Source of the DNA: Patiria pectinifera
Taxonomy: Eukaryota > Echinodermata > Asteroidea > Valvatida > Asterinidae
Direction: 5' to 3'
Assembly: GCA_029964075.1 (NCBI GenBank)
Contig: CM057141.1
Span: 2,294,001-2,358,000 of the forward strand
Length of the DNA stretch: 64,000 nucleotides
Shown: piece after piece, positions 47,401 through 58,750 of the stretch
Numbering within the stretch: position 1 is the stretch's first letter
Layout of the letters: every line of letters starts with the position of its first letter
Made by a program: the position numbers and the translations under genes
Notes under the pieces: generated by a model
What the model was told of the DNA's origin: nothing
What the model saw: only the letters and a program-made list of their open reading frames with translations
The model's database searches: none

Positions 47401-50400
47401 ACTGGAGGCAATGGTTATAATGGTGTAACAGAACGAAATTTGTGGAATATTTTGCCAAAACTGACATCATTTGTATATTTTCTGCAGCACATTCAGACCA
47501 CGGGTGTTGTCGGCGGATGTAGTCTCTTTCACAGCCGTCAAGGAATCTGATTTGAGTCAGACATCCATACCAACAACGTATAGACTGTACCACGAAGAAC
47601 AGGTAACGCGCACAACGGATAACGGCTGATAAAATAAAGGAATAAATATGTGCTTCGCCGGTTTAAACAAGTGACGTTTAAAACTGACGCTTGGCGAGGG
47701 ACATTATCGGCGGTTTTAAACGTACTTGTTAAATACCGGCCAAGCACATATTTATTCCCGTTCATCAATACCTTTCGGTCCAAAAGTCAAGACAAGTCAA
47801 AATTTTAAATTTCCAACGATTTTGTTCAACAATTTTACTTTATGTCTTGTGAAACACCCCTAGCTATATGCTTATGGTATGTGCCTCTCGCGAGTGGAAT
47901 AATCCGGTTTGTTAGTGTGACGACACTTCCATTTAAACCACGCCCACTGTCCATTAAGTAGCATTGGAACCATTGGAACCGGAAGTTAAGGCAACTTACG
48001 TGTTTATCCAATGGGCGCTTGTAGTCAGTGGTGCGAGCGCGTGCATGACGTTTTTACTAACGAACCAGATAGATTGGGGCGCGCGTGGAGCATACTTCGC
48101 GATGTAGCGCAGAACGCAGCGGTGCCGGTGTAGTGTGAATTTAGGACTATGAAATACGGACTCATTGGAAGTATTGCGCATCCCTAGTATATTAAGTAGA
48201 GATTGCGAAAGTTCAACCAATAAAAGGGTAAAAGGGACCAGATTTCTTAGGAGCCCAAATTTCATGTGCTTGAGTCAATGAGATAGAAAAAGTGAAATAT
48301 CTTTGGTGTCAATTTTCCTTTTAAAAAGTACCGATGAATAGTTAGACACGATCAATGTGATGTTTTGTAAATGATTTTATGTTATAATTTTCATCCAGAT
48401 TGAGTCACATCAAGAGGCTATTTGCGTGTTTTGGGACTTTACAGATCGGTAAGTTATAAAAATTGGAGGTTTGAAAAGAAATTAAATTGACCAGTTCTCT
48501 TCCATGCCCCATATTCTGCAGTAATCTGCACTATTGATGTGAAATAAAAGGCACATTGATAACTGCCCGGAAACGATTTGCTGATTTAAGTGAGAGAAAA
48601 AAAGGAAACTTTGCTTAAAGTGAAGTAAGGACTGGTACCCTGTGGAGTTCGTTGTTCGTTGTTGGAAGAAAATGATTATTGAAGGTGGTTAGGTTGTGAC
48701 CCGAGTGCTGATTTAGGGATTGTACACGAGAGAGTGCAATTCAAAATATGGCAAGAAAATCGGAATTGTAAAGTGCTAGTGAAGGGCACTTACGAGACAA
48801 AACAACTGGCATAGGTTTGAATATTTTCGTCAAATGTACAGAATCCACCGATCTGAAACTTCTGCAGGTTAGTTGTTATGCACTCTTTAACTTATAGGAT
48901 TTTGGACAGTTTGGATGCTTCAAAACGAAATGAAAAAACCCAAAATGGTTTCGTTTTTTACGTAACAATCAATCTAAAAGACACAGTCGGAATTTAGATG
49001 TAAAATTATAGGAATTTGTTTTTACAGTGAGGGTGCACATGCATATCGATTAGCCATCAGGTGTTTTTCTTGTGTTAATTCTTTTGCAATGTGAATGCAC
49101 AAGAGGTCTACCCGTACCCGTGTGCGATATTTTTTCCGTACACATACATTCGTTATGGACGTATTTCGAAGCCTTACGTTGAGTTGCAAGTCAGAAAAAA
49201 ATCCTACAAACCACATATTGGTAACAGAAAAATATTCCAAATGACTAACAAACCATTTTAAGAGAAAAAAAAGTAAAGAAGAAGAAATTAGAAAAAGCAT
49301 CCAATGGGAATCGAACTCACACCATCAGATTTGTAATCCAATGTAGTATCCATGACACTACAGCAGTGACTCGATCGATGTGGTAGTTTTAAACATCATT
49401 CAATTGCATGTATAGGGCCCTCCAGCATAATTCTATAAATAGTAACGAATATATGGTATGGAAAAAACAAAAATCGCTACCCGTGCGTATCCCTGTTGAA
49501 TTAAAGCAACACCTCAAAAATAGCTGCAATACTAACGGTCTATACCTAACTTTTGCCTTTTTTCAGTTTGGATGAAGGAGGTGTGTGGAACATTGAGGGA
49601 TGCTTTCTGGTGGACAGCAGCTCCGGTCCAGATACAACACTCTGCGTGTGCAACCACACCACCAACTTCGGCCTGCTGGTCCTGGATTCAGAAGAGGAGG
49701 TAATTGTGAATGTGTTGATATGTGGTACAATATCATTGTATTGATCAATCACTATGGATTAAATATCTGCATCATTAATTTATCAATTAATAAAGCTATT
49801 GTAAAATATGTTTTTACACTTGGAAAACTTCAACAGGTCAGTTATTTGGCACCCTTCTTAAATAAGGTTTAGAGCAATTTTGTTGCTTGAAAATGCGCAA
49901 AAACCAAATGATCTTTCGTACCTTTAATCTATTTTGTCATACATATCCTCCAATTTCAAATCATCTAGCGATTCGTCGTGCTTTACTTAAAAGTCCATGA
50001 TCAAATGTCATCTTAATTCATCTATCAAACTGTTGCCATCCTTGGAAATATCTCCATTACTGGTGAGTGTCGTCAAAACACTTTTGACCATCTTTGATAT
50101 ATAAATAGTGGCAATCGGTGCACTAGGGTACAGCTAATTGTCTGATGAATGAGTACAGCGTAAATGTTATGGATGGAAATATCCTTCATTTTCTTATAGA
50201 TTATTTGGAAGCTTTGTTTAATCTTCGTTAATCTTTTTTTTTGTGTTCCTTTTTTTTTCATGATTTCAGGCGATTAACTATCACTTCATCATTCATACCT
50301 GGCTGATGACCGTCGGTGGGGGCGTTTCAGCTGTCCTGTTAATCGTGATACTTGTCATCTTGATATACCTCGGGTACGATATGACGAATAGAATTCGGGC

Positions 50401-53400
50401 AATCAGTTGGATTTCGTAATTACAAAAAATCGAACTGATGGTATAATTAAAGTTCATTATGACTCATGATCAAAAACATTCTGATTATAATTATGCCTTT
50501 AATACAGCTGTCAATGATAAAAAAAAGCGTCAGTGCTACAAAGTCGTAACTCGGATTTCTCTCATCTCAAATAAATCCAAGTTTAAACTTTTGTGGCACC
50601 ATGCAAAGGTTTCATTGATGTAAAACTTTGAAGTTAAACATATACTCTGCATATTACAGATCAATAAAGAAATTACATGATGCCAAAAAAGTTTAAAATT
50701 GGAATTATTCGTTATGATAGAGATCTGAATTACGACCTTGTTGCTCTGACGCGACCATTTGTCTGTTCTCTAATACATTGTACCCAATTTCTTCAAGGAA
50801 CTAGAGACGGAATTAATTTCTTGAGTTACAACTCCCCCTTTTCCCATTTTCTTCGTGTTTTCTATCAGCTGTTTAAATTGATAACTATTTTGCCATTTTT
50901 TGTTCCCTTCAGTACCCTGAATGGCCGGCGCAGGATGGCTCAAATTAGTTTCGTCATTTGCTACCTCATCCTTATGTTGCTGTACGCCACAGCGAACCTG
51001 GCCGAGCTAAACCAGGTCAGTATAGAGGTTCTTCGTAAAACAAACACATCAATATTAAAAATTTAACGCAAACAATCTCAACCAACTTCAGAGTGCAAAG
51101 TTTAGTCAGAGGTCCCAATCAGCCAATGATGAAATGGTAAAATTAGAATTATAAATATTCAAAAGGTCGCCGGTTGTTTTCCACATAAATATCTCTAATC
51201 CATCACCCATCAGCAAAAATCCACTATAGGGCTAAATTTCTGTTGTTCATTGTTGTACAAAATCTTACAGGGAAAGGCTTTGGCTTTGAAAAAAAAAATT
51301 CTGGCAACGCTGTAGCCAATAATTCTCCATTAACATTTATTTTAAACAAGTAGCGTTAGGTCACAAATACATTTCACGATAATTAGCCTGAGAAGAATAT
51401 CTTTGACGTTTACCCTTTAATACACCAGGATTATGGTAAGGTTTCCTGCTTAAGGACATAACTAATGTGGTTACCATGGATCACTGAGATAGAACAACTT
51501 CTGTAACCAAATTGACTCAACGAACATGGTTTAACTTTAACAGTCGGTCTTATGAGATAATGCACATTTTCTAAATTAAACAGTTTCAAGACTTTGGATC
51601 CAGGCATAACTATAGTGTCCAATTGGTTGAGAAATATTTATTGGATTTCATGTAATGCGCTTCTGTCTTTGCTTGAATTTTTAATAACCAGTGGGCTTGT
51701 ATGGGATTCGGTCTGGCATCCCATCTCTTCATCCTCGCCTCCTCATTCTGGTTGTTCGTGATGGCGATGCTGCTCTTCACCAGGGTAACAGACTTCACCA
51801 AAGGGGAGGTCAAAACGTGGCACTGCGTTTTCGTTGGTTGGAGTAAGTCACAACAGTATTCATGTTTCTGAAATTTCATTTCAACGTCAACACCGATATG
51901 TCGGAATTTACCATTGTGTCGCACGGTAATATGATTGTGTACAACTAACTAGGCCGTTAAATGATTGTGTACAACTAACTTTTTTTAAACACAATTCAAA
52001 AAGTACCATTTCATCTCCAGAAGTGATACAATATTGTTGCTATTATAGCCCATACTGTTTCAATTGAGTGTAAAGATCGAGTGGTCTGGTGACGGTAATG
52101 TTCAAAGTGCTTGCAAACAAAAAGCTAAATTCGAGTCGTATGATTCGTATTTCCAGTTCTACCGATGGTAATTGCTGGTGGAATAGGCGGTTGGAAATGG
52201 GCGGTTTACGGCAGCGGAAGCAGGTATGTACGGCTCAGAAGCCGTTTGCACTAATTTGATTATCAATCTCACCTGAACCAATGAAATACAAGTATCGACG
52301 ACAGTATCGACTATTGAGACATAGCTAGAAAGCACCTTGAGTGCCCCTTTAACCCTGATTGAACTTTTGACTTAGAATTTTGGAGGAAAAGATCAGACCC
52401 AGGCCAATTCCCATAGGATTTGTATTGTCCAACTCTATATTGATCCACTTACACACTTTCGAAGGGATTGTTTGCACCAAAACGCCTATTGAAGGGGATT
52501 GTGTTCAAACATAGCACCCATGTATCATTATAGTATGTTCAGTACTCTGGCAGATTACACCAAAAAAACCATGGCGGCTCGCAATATAAGAAAAAGCTTC
52601 AAATCTTATTTTGTGTAGGTGCTGGCTAAACGCTGGTGACGTCATCATCAACGCAACGTACTTTTATCCACCAATTGTCACGAGTGCGGTAAGATAATTT
52701 TTAGTGTTCATAGTGTAGAACAAGAACTTTACATGTATCCAGAAGATTCGCATTTTTTAAGGTAAAATAGCAAGAAAGAACTTATGATTCATATATTATG
52801 TTCATAATCCGATTGAATTACTGTTCTGGAAAACTGTTGCATTTTTTAAAAGAATAAGTATTACTCCTAAGAATAATTATTTGTTTTGCAGGCCACACTC
52901 TTCATGTTACTCTTCTCATTGCGCGCTATCAGGATGTCACAGAAGCACGCCCTCTTTGTCAGAGAAGTGGAGGAACTGGACAAAATCAAGTGAGTTTTAT
53001 GAGAAAGAAATTTGTACATAAACCATAACATTATCAACGATCTTTAAGTATTTAGCTTTTTCTCACGTAGTGACTTCAGCCAATTTCATTAAAAAAAATT
53101 CCAAGTTTCAAATCCATTTCGACACAAGCAGGAACTCATTTATATCTAGGAGAATCGATCAAATGTCGTAAGGCCTACACTCTTAAAAGGTCTCCGGTCA
53201 TTATTCGACCCGGATCCGGGTCAGATTAGACCTGACTAAGTCACTTTTTGGGGCCAGTTGACACGAAAAATTGTAATCTTGAAAAAAAAAGTCACACTAG
53301 ACATGAACAATTGTGCTGATTCAGAACTAAGTATCAATTTGGATCGAAAATTGGTCATCTAAACTTCAATTAAGTAGTAAGCGGAAACCGAAAATTTGAA

Positions 53401-56400
53401 TTGAAACTGCTTGATTCGAGAAAGGCAGTTCAGTTTTTGCTGAATATTTTTATTTGACAGGGGTACATGTTGGTGTTTCCTTGCCATCCTGCTATCGGTT
53501 GATCTAACCATCTTTAGTGGAATCAAGTCGTTCGAGATGGAGATGCTGGGCTATGCGTTTGGTGGTTTACTCTGCGTTCAGGTAAGTATCATTGTACTTC
53601 AATCTACAGGATGAGTTAAAAAAAAATACGTAACCCAAAAGGTGGGACCATTGTTTTAGTGAAGTTTTGCACGTAGCACTTTTGAAATCTAGGGTGTGAA
53701 AGCCCAATTCATAAACTTTCTTTTAGTACAAGAATCATTCAAATCACTTATGTAATTTTCAAGTTACAGAATTTTAAACACAAACACCGCTTTATTAAAG
53801 TTTAGTCCACGGATCACAAAAAGGTAAGTGTTCTTTCAGAAAAAAACGAAACAAATGGCGTCTCTCCTCATAGGGCCTATACGCGTAATAATGTTTATAA
53901 ACTGTTACCAAAAACACGTTTTTTGTTATATTTTTATATTTGCCTTCCCAAGTATGTTTCACACTATAACTTGGTTTGAAAAGTTTTACTGGGTGTACTT
54001 TTTTTTGTTAATAACTTCAAACTGCAGGAATTTATTTTCATTAACTGTTTTGAAGTAGACCAAATTTGAATTCCATTTGATACTAATAACTGATTGTGAA
54101 ATGTGAATTACCGACAAAATGTTTCTTTGTATACTGTGTTACTCTCTAAATTTCAAAGAGTGAAAATTCACTCCATTCGAGTGAAGATTCACTCCCACAG
54201 TCGGAAACTAGGGACTAGAGGTTTTAGAGTGAAATTTCTTCAATCGCAAAGATCGAGGTTTCACTCGAGCTTTGACTGAAGTGGTTAATTTTTCAGACCA
54301 TTTCAATCAAAAATGAGAGTGATTTTCACTCTAAAACGTCTAGTCCCTAATTTCACTCTTTGAAATTTAGAGAGTAATGACCCATGAGGCTAATGGTTAT
54401 GTCAAGATTTTTAAGAAGCCTTTTTCGGTGTTTAACATAATTCTGTCCACTTAATTATTGGAGCCAGATGGAAGAACTGATAGCAACCTGTTTCAGCCAT
54501 CGTAACTTAAAAGCGATGACTGCATTTTGTGGGACTTGTGTCAAAACAAATTCCTCCTAAAAATTAAATACTTTTAAAGAAATATTGCTTGGCTGCAGTG
54601 AGTGGAGTAATTAAAATCCGTTGTCTTTATTTTGTAGGGCCTTGCTGTTCTGCTAGCAGAGCTGCTTCTTAATTCAGAGGTAGGTTGACATCAAAAAAAA
54701 AAAGGTTCATTGACTGAAGTTCAGCTGTTCAGGTCATTTTATTAGTATCGTTTTTTTATTTCGTATTTCAAGGGATAAATGTGCAGTGCAGAAGAGAACC
54801 GTTTCCTGAAAAGGGACATCACATTATGTAAACAATTAAGAATTGATGACAAAGCCTGTATAGGCAATTGAAGTAAAGACTTGTTCGTGTTTGCATGAGG
54901 GAGAATGACAGGTGTTTTACACAGTGGAAGCAAAACACACAAGTGAAAACAATTCATCCATTTTAATTTGAAATTGAATGCGCCTTTCTGGTTTTTAGAT
55001 TAAAGCAGCTTGGAAATTAAAGAAGGACCCTCCACCAGTGATAAAAGATGCCGATGAAGACGACGACATGGATTATGTGAGTTGGACATTTCAATCAATC
55101 ATTTTCGTTCAATTAATCTTATGTGTGTCAGAATAGTTAATGGGATACTTTCACCTGCAATTTGTGTATAGCTGTTATATGTCAATTATGTTGCCTTGAG
55201 TTTAATTACTTGATATTTGAAAGACATTTGGGAAAACCTTTGCACTGTAAGGGCCTGTCACATTATATGCGCTCTCATAGGAGACCTTACGGTGACCATT
55301 TTTTCCCCTCATAAATTCAACAATCGCAGCAAGGACGCAATAAAATGACAACTTTCTGTCTCAAAGAAGCTCAAGCTACGCTCATACTGTGCTTTTCCCG
55401 CGCTTACGAGGCGTTCAACTCGCTCTCTATGCGCCCCTGTCAAGCCCAAGTCCAGTTTAAAAAAATTATTCAACAAGTTCATCGCAGTCAAGATACTTTC
55501 TCATGAAGACTACGTCGACTGCCTTGAGCCCTCTCTGCCTCTCCAATGTTTTCAATGTCGCACACGCTCATCTCTCACAGCGCCCGAGTTGCGTCATTAC
55601 GGCGCCCTGGCCAGGACGCAGAGGTGTTGCGATTGTTTTGAGCATGTTCAAAGGACCTTTGCGCTCATCGGAGACCATTAAGACCCTCTGGCACCCATCT
55701 GGCGACCTATGTAGTTGTCGCTGCGATCTAGTAGTTGTTGTTGCGCCCCAGCTATTTTTCAAGGACGCAGTGACAGTGCATATAAAATCGCAGACAGTGT
55801 GACAGGGCCTGTAAGAGTCTTTATACCAAGTGATGTGATGGTTTTTGAGATGCAAGTTTTGTATGTAATGGTTGTCACAGATGGAGAGGTAAAATGTTTA
55901 TGTTTCGAAGAATTTCATACACTCTTAAACCTCCAGGGTCAGATTTGTCATGATACTGCGTCACAATGGTCGGCCTATATACTTTTACTGAGGTTTAAAA
56001 TTTCTGTAAAATGACCCAGAGAAGTACCATGTCTGTTTGACACGGATAAGTGTCATTTTGACCCTAACAATCACCAGGTCAAACATGGCCCCGATATCTG
56101 AATCAAATGCGACTTGGGAATTTAAAGAGTGTAGATTTTGTAAAAGGTTTATATCATGTATTGCCTCATCGTGATGAAATTACATTTCAGAAAGATTTTC
56201 TTAATTCAGGGGTATTCTCTGCTTTTCTTTCCCAGGGTGTCGATGGAAAACCCAGCAAGAAATGGAACTTTAATACCTGTAAGTCAGAAACTTAACTGCA
56301 TCAGACAGGCAGTCAAGTTAATCAATTTGAATTTCACTTAAAACAAAAATTGACATCCACATGCGTCAACGTCAATTATACGCTGTACAATGTGTGGTTT

Positions 56401-58667
56401 ATAAACGTCGGCATGCAAAAAATCAGTAAAATTCTTTCCTCTATGAAAGGCTTAATGGTTTACCAATGGGAAATTGCCTAGCTTTTGTTATATTTTTGTT
56501 CCAATCATGATTCATATAGAGTACCTTTTCATGCTTTTGGTGTTTTGAAACATTTCTCCAAAATTAATCTTCAGTTATCTTATTTCAAAAGCGTTGAAAA
56601 CTTTGCCCTGCCAAAAACTCGTGAATTTCACTTAAACGTTAGCCACACAATAGCATACATATTGACTGCTTTATTTACGAGTTCCGTGCACCGACACGCT
56701 GCGGCGGGATGTTGGTCTCAGTGACACGGGGGAGCTGAGGACCCTAATGCTGGGAAGAGCGGCGAAAAAAGTCCCGAGTTGGTATAGGCTAGGCTGCACC
56801 CTCGCATCACATCGCATCGCACCGCTTCATACCAAAAATTGAAATTATTTGCCAGGACAATGTGGGTCCAATTGGATCATTCCTCTTTCTAGTTGAGCAA
56901 TATTTTTTTTTAAGAGTAACTCCTTTGGCTAAAATAAAAATATAAGTTGAAACGAATAATGATATTTAACCTTCAATCACCGATTAATGTCAACAGCAAT
57001 GACAGTGGACGACTATGATGATGACGATGACAGGGACGTTTATTCCGAAGTCTCGTCTCGTCCGGGAACGAGTCGGGTAAGTCGGTAAATAATAAGCAAT
57101 AGTTTCTCAAGTTGTGTTTATTGATTGAACGAGCCGCATTAGTCCAAAACTTTGATATACCCTCTAAAATGCCCCGGGTAAGATTGACACGGAAACCGGG
57201 TTCGATTTTGCCTGACACTTTTCCGGGTCTTAATGACTCGTAAAATGAGTCAAAGAAAAGTCATTTGGACTCGGAAAAAGTGTCCGTTTTGACGCTGAAA
57301 AACGCCAGGCCAAATAGAATCCGGATTTCGGGTCAATCTGACGTGGAATTTTTAGAGTGTTTAGAGTGTACCTACCGTTAGGGCAGTGAATGACATTTTA
57401 AAGCATTATGGTTTTTAACCTGCAAGTGGTGACGGTCAAATATGTAAAATGACATGCATTTTGTACAACACAAACTCATACGATTCGCCTAATCGTACAA
57501 TTTTAATACGTTTCACAGTGTCTAGTATTTTACAAGTTATTGTCTACCAGCAAATTCTGAATTGGTTTCGTTGTTTTGTATATCACTCTAACTTACAAAG
57601 TGACGTGTTGAATCAAACACTTACATTGGTTCAGTCAGTGACCACACTTTGAAAGTGTTTAATCCAGCATTTTAAATGTCAAATCCAACACTTACACTGT
57701 TAATGTTGAATCCAACACTTTCAAAGTTAACATTTGGAAAGTGTTGAATTAACACTTAAATTGTTGAATTAACAGTATAAGTGTTGGATTTAACATTTAA
57801 AATGCTGGATTCAACACGTTCAAAGTGTGGTCACTGACCGAACCAATGTAAATTAAGTGTTGGATTCGACCCTTCAGTTTTTAGACTGATGTATAATTGT
57901 TTTCAAATAACCGTCTAGTCTCAAGTTGTTGAACAATTTATCTCATTTCTCAGAGCGCTGTATCGACCATTACTGTGGGTGACATTCAATACGAGGAGCC
58001 CAAATATACGGGGAACACCCTCCGACCAACCATGGTCCCGCCGGGCGCCGGCCGCCGGAGCCCACGGCGGAACCCCGGCACACGAAGCCCGCGGCAGAGC
58101 GCCGGTACACGGAGCCCGCGGCGGAGCGCCGGTAGGCGAAGCCCGAGGCGCAGCGCCGGTGACGGGGCCAGTCAGGGTAGAAACTCTGCCGACGGGACGA
58201 AGAGAGGGGGCTTCATGGAGGAATTCCCCGTCAAGATGAAAGGAAAAGCAAGCTACGGAACCACCGACTACACCAGCTTGATCACCGGCTACGGGGGAGG
58301 CAAGAAAGGAGATGTCAACAACCTACTCCCCAAGTCCAAGCGGACAAGCATACCGGGCTCAATCGAGGATCCGGAGGAGGATATCAAGCGCATCGGACAG
58401 CTCAGCCCCGCCGGTAGGAAATCGGCCGAGGGACGGGAACTGTCGGACCTCGGGGAAAGGCAGTCCCCCGAGGGTGGCTACGGGGAGGACAACGACGGCT
58501 ACGACGACTACGACGAAGAGTACAACGAGGATGGGTACAATGACGAAGACTATGGGGAATATGATGAGAACTACGATGGGAATTATGACGAAAACTATGA
58601 TGAGAATTATGACGAGAATTATGATGAGAATTACGATGATTACGGTTATGATGAAAATGAAGTTTAA
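41444..58667 (+). CDS. Adhesion G-protein-coupled receptor (class B2), 23 exons, 986 aa
   Basis: Exons: 41444-41497, 42426-42471, 42845-43077, 44150-44404, 44980-45048, 45435-45543, 46127-46246, 46529-46634, 47488-47602, 48399-48448, 49567-49699, 50270-50373, 50913-51015, 51692-51842, 52157-52223, 52619-52688, 52892-52989, 53461-53581, 54638-54679, 54999-55076, 56236-56278, 56997-57076, 57954-58667. They total 2961 bases, with all phases closing. Seen: signal peptide (hydrophobic core LLVWCLTAALTCIHIF), a Thr/Pro-rich segment with N-glycosylation sites (NGT, NST, NAS), a GAIN-like region about 75-430 with a GPS, and seven transmembrane segments about 435-682. ECL2 carries CWL and TM7 ends GLAVLLAELLLNSEIKAAW, as in adhesion GPCRs. 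The tail (683-986) is acidic and repetitive. It is a plasma-membrane receptor expected to self-cleave at the GPS. No ligand-binding module is recognisable N-terminal to the GAIN, so the subfamily is unassigned. Confidence 0.93.
43376..43647. mobile_element. Fold-back element with GGGCGGATCC termini
   Basis: Left end CAAGGGCGGATCCAG and right end CTGAATCCGCCCTTG are inverted repeats, with inner G-run and C-run arms. It lies in an intron of the adhesion GPCR. Confidence 0.6.
45724..45741. repeat. Perfect 18-bp palindrome
   Basis: CCCCGTGTATACACGGGG lies in an adhesion GPCR intron, within a looser inverted pair GCGTTCGA / TCGAACGC. Confidence 0.7.
46790..46924. mobile_element. Fold-back element
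   Basis: Arms TATAAACCTTCCGTTTAACT and AGGCGTTGAACGGAAGGTTT with inner GTGAACGGCGC / GGCGCCGTTCAC pair in opposite orientation. Intronic, non-coding. Confidence 0.6.
47638..47900. mobile_element. Fold-back repeat (AATATGTGCTT family), copy 2
   Basis: Arms GGAATAAATATGTGCTT at 47638 and AAGCACATATTTATTCCC ending near 47759 pair over about 50 bp, then ACACCCCTAGCTAT (complement of the CTAGAGGGGTGTTT-type end) near 47855. Related to 21367-21590 and 60665-60895. Confidence 0.6.
48399..49699 (+). CDS. GPS-encoding exons 10 and 11 of the adhesion GPCR
   Basis: Exon 10 (48399-48448) gives IESHQEAICVFWDFTD. Exon 11 (49567-49699) gives VWNIEGCFLVD and then LCVCNHTTNFGLLVL. This is the GPCR proteolysis site: Cys378, Trp381, Trp393, Cys398, Cys412 and Cys414. 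Autocleavage would be expected after Thr417, before Thr418, in NHTTNF. The usual tripeptide is His-Leu-Thr; here it is His-Thr-Thr, which keeps the catalytic His and the Thr nucleophile. The following residues (TNFGLLV) would be the tethered agonist. Confidence 0.9.
49300..49375 (-). tRNA. tRNA-derived sequence (pseudogene or SINE fragment)
   Basis: On the minus strand GTGTGAGTTCGATTCCC is a good box B/T arm, preceded by an anticodon-like loop TTACAAA and a D-arm-like stretch. No matching acceptor stem is seen. It lies in the adhesion GPCR intron between 48449 and 49566. Confidence 0.4.
54139..54377. mobile_element. 239-bp MITE
   Basis: Terminal inverted repeats of 27 bp starting TTACTCTCTAAATTTCAAAG match exactly in the complement at the other end. 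Interior repeats of CACTC/GAGTG motifs. It lies in the adhesion GPCR intron before exon 19. Confidence 0.8.
55248..55814. mobile_element. Fold-back element, GGGCCTGTCACA termini
   Basis: Left GTAAGGGCCTGTCACATTAT and right (complement) CTTACAGGCCCTGTCACACT. Interior is CG-richer than its surroundings, with GGAGACCTTACGGTG-like blocks. It lies in the intron between exons 20 and 21 of the receptor. Confidence 0.6.
57150..57365. mobile_element. Repeat with CTCTAAAA / TTTTAGAG ends
   Basis: Begins near CCCTCTAAAATGCCCCGGGT and ends GGAATTTTTAGAGTGT. Internal inverted GACTCGTAAAATGAGTC. Related partial copies with CACTCTTAAA starts are near 53178 and 55920. Intronic. Confidence 0.45.
57605..57870. 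mobile_element. Nearly perfect palindromic MITE
   Basis: Two arms of about 120 bp are inverted copies (GTGTTGAATCAAACACTTAC... against ...TTAAGTGTTGGATTCGAC), with many GTTGAATC/CAACACTT submotifs. It lies in the intron just before the last receptor exon. Confidence 0.8.
57954..58667 (+). CDS. Last exon of the adhesion GPCR: repetitive cytoplasmic tail
   Basis: The exon encodes the last 237 residues plus a TAA stop. After STITVGDIQYEEPKYTG come four basic units of 9-11 aa built on RSPRR or RSPRQ followed by SAG or NPG, then a mixed region with Ser-Pro pairs (LSPAGRK, RQSPEGG). It ends in a very acidic Tyr/Asp/Glu/Asn segment with repeated YDEN units. The basic repeats are GC-rich and the acidic ones AT-rich. 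Nothing like a known signalling domain is visible. Ser-Pro sites and many tyrosines suggest phosphorylation targets (inference). Confidence 0.9.
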   Translation, partial: SAVSTITVGDIQYEEPKYTGNTLRPTMVPPGAGRRSPRRNPGTRSPRQSAGTRSPRRSAGRRSPRRSAGDGASQGRNSADGTKRGGFMEEFPVKMKGKASYGTTDYTSLITGYGGGKKGDVNNLLPKSKRTSIPGSIEDPEEDIKRIGQLSPAGRKSAEGRELSDLGERQSPEGGYGEDNDGYDDYDEEYNEDGYNDEDYGEYDENYDGNYDENYDENYDENYDENYDDYGYDENEV

Positions 58668-58744
58668 AGAAATATACATCTTTTGCCAATGTTAACCATA
58701 TTACACCACATGTTGCACTTGTGTCCACTTGTTTGGTACAAACC

Positions 58745-58750
58745 AATAAA
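58745..58750 (+). terminator. Polyadenylation signal of adhesion GPCR gene
   Basis: AATAAA 78 bases after the TAA stop, in CCAATAAAAACTGG. Confidence 0.6.

Noticed and set aside
58359..58679. Long hydrophobic minus-strand frame (poly Ile/Val)
   Set aside because: It is the antisense shadow of the acidic YDEN repeats of the receptor's last exon.
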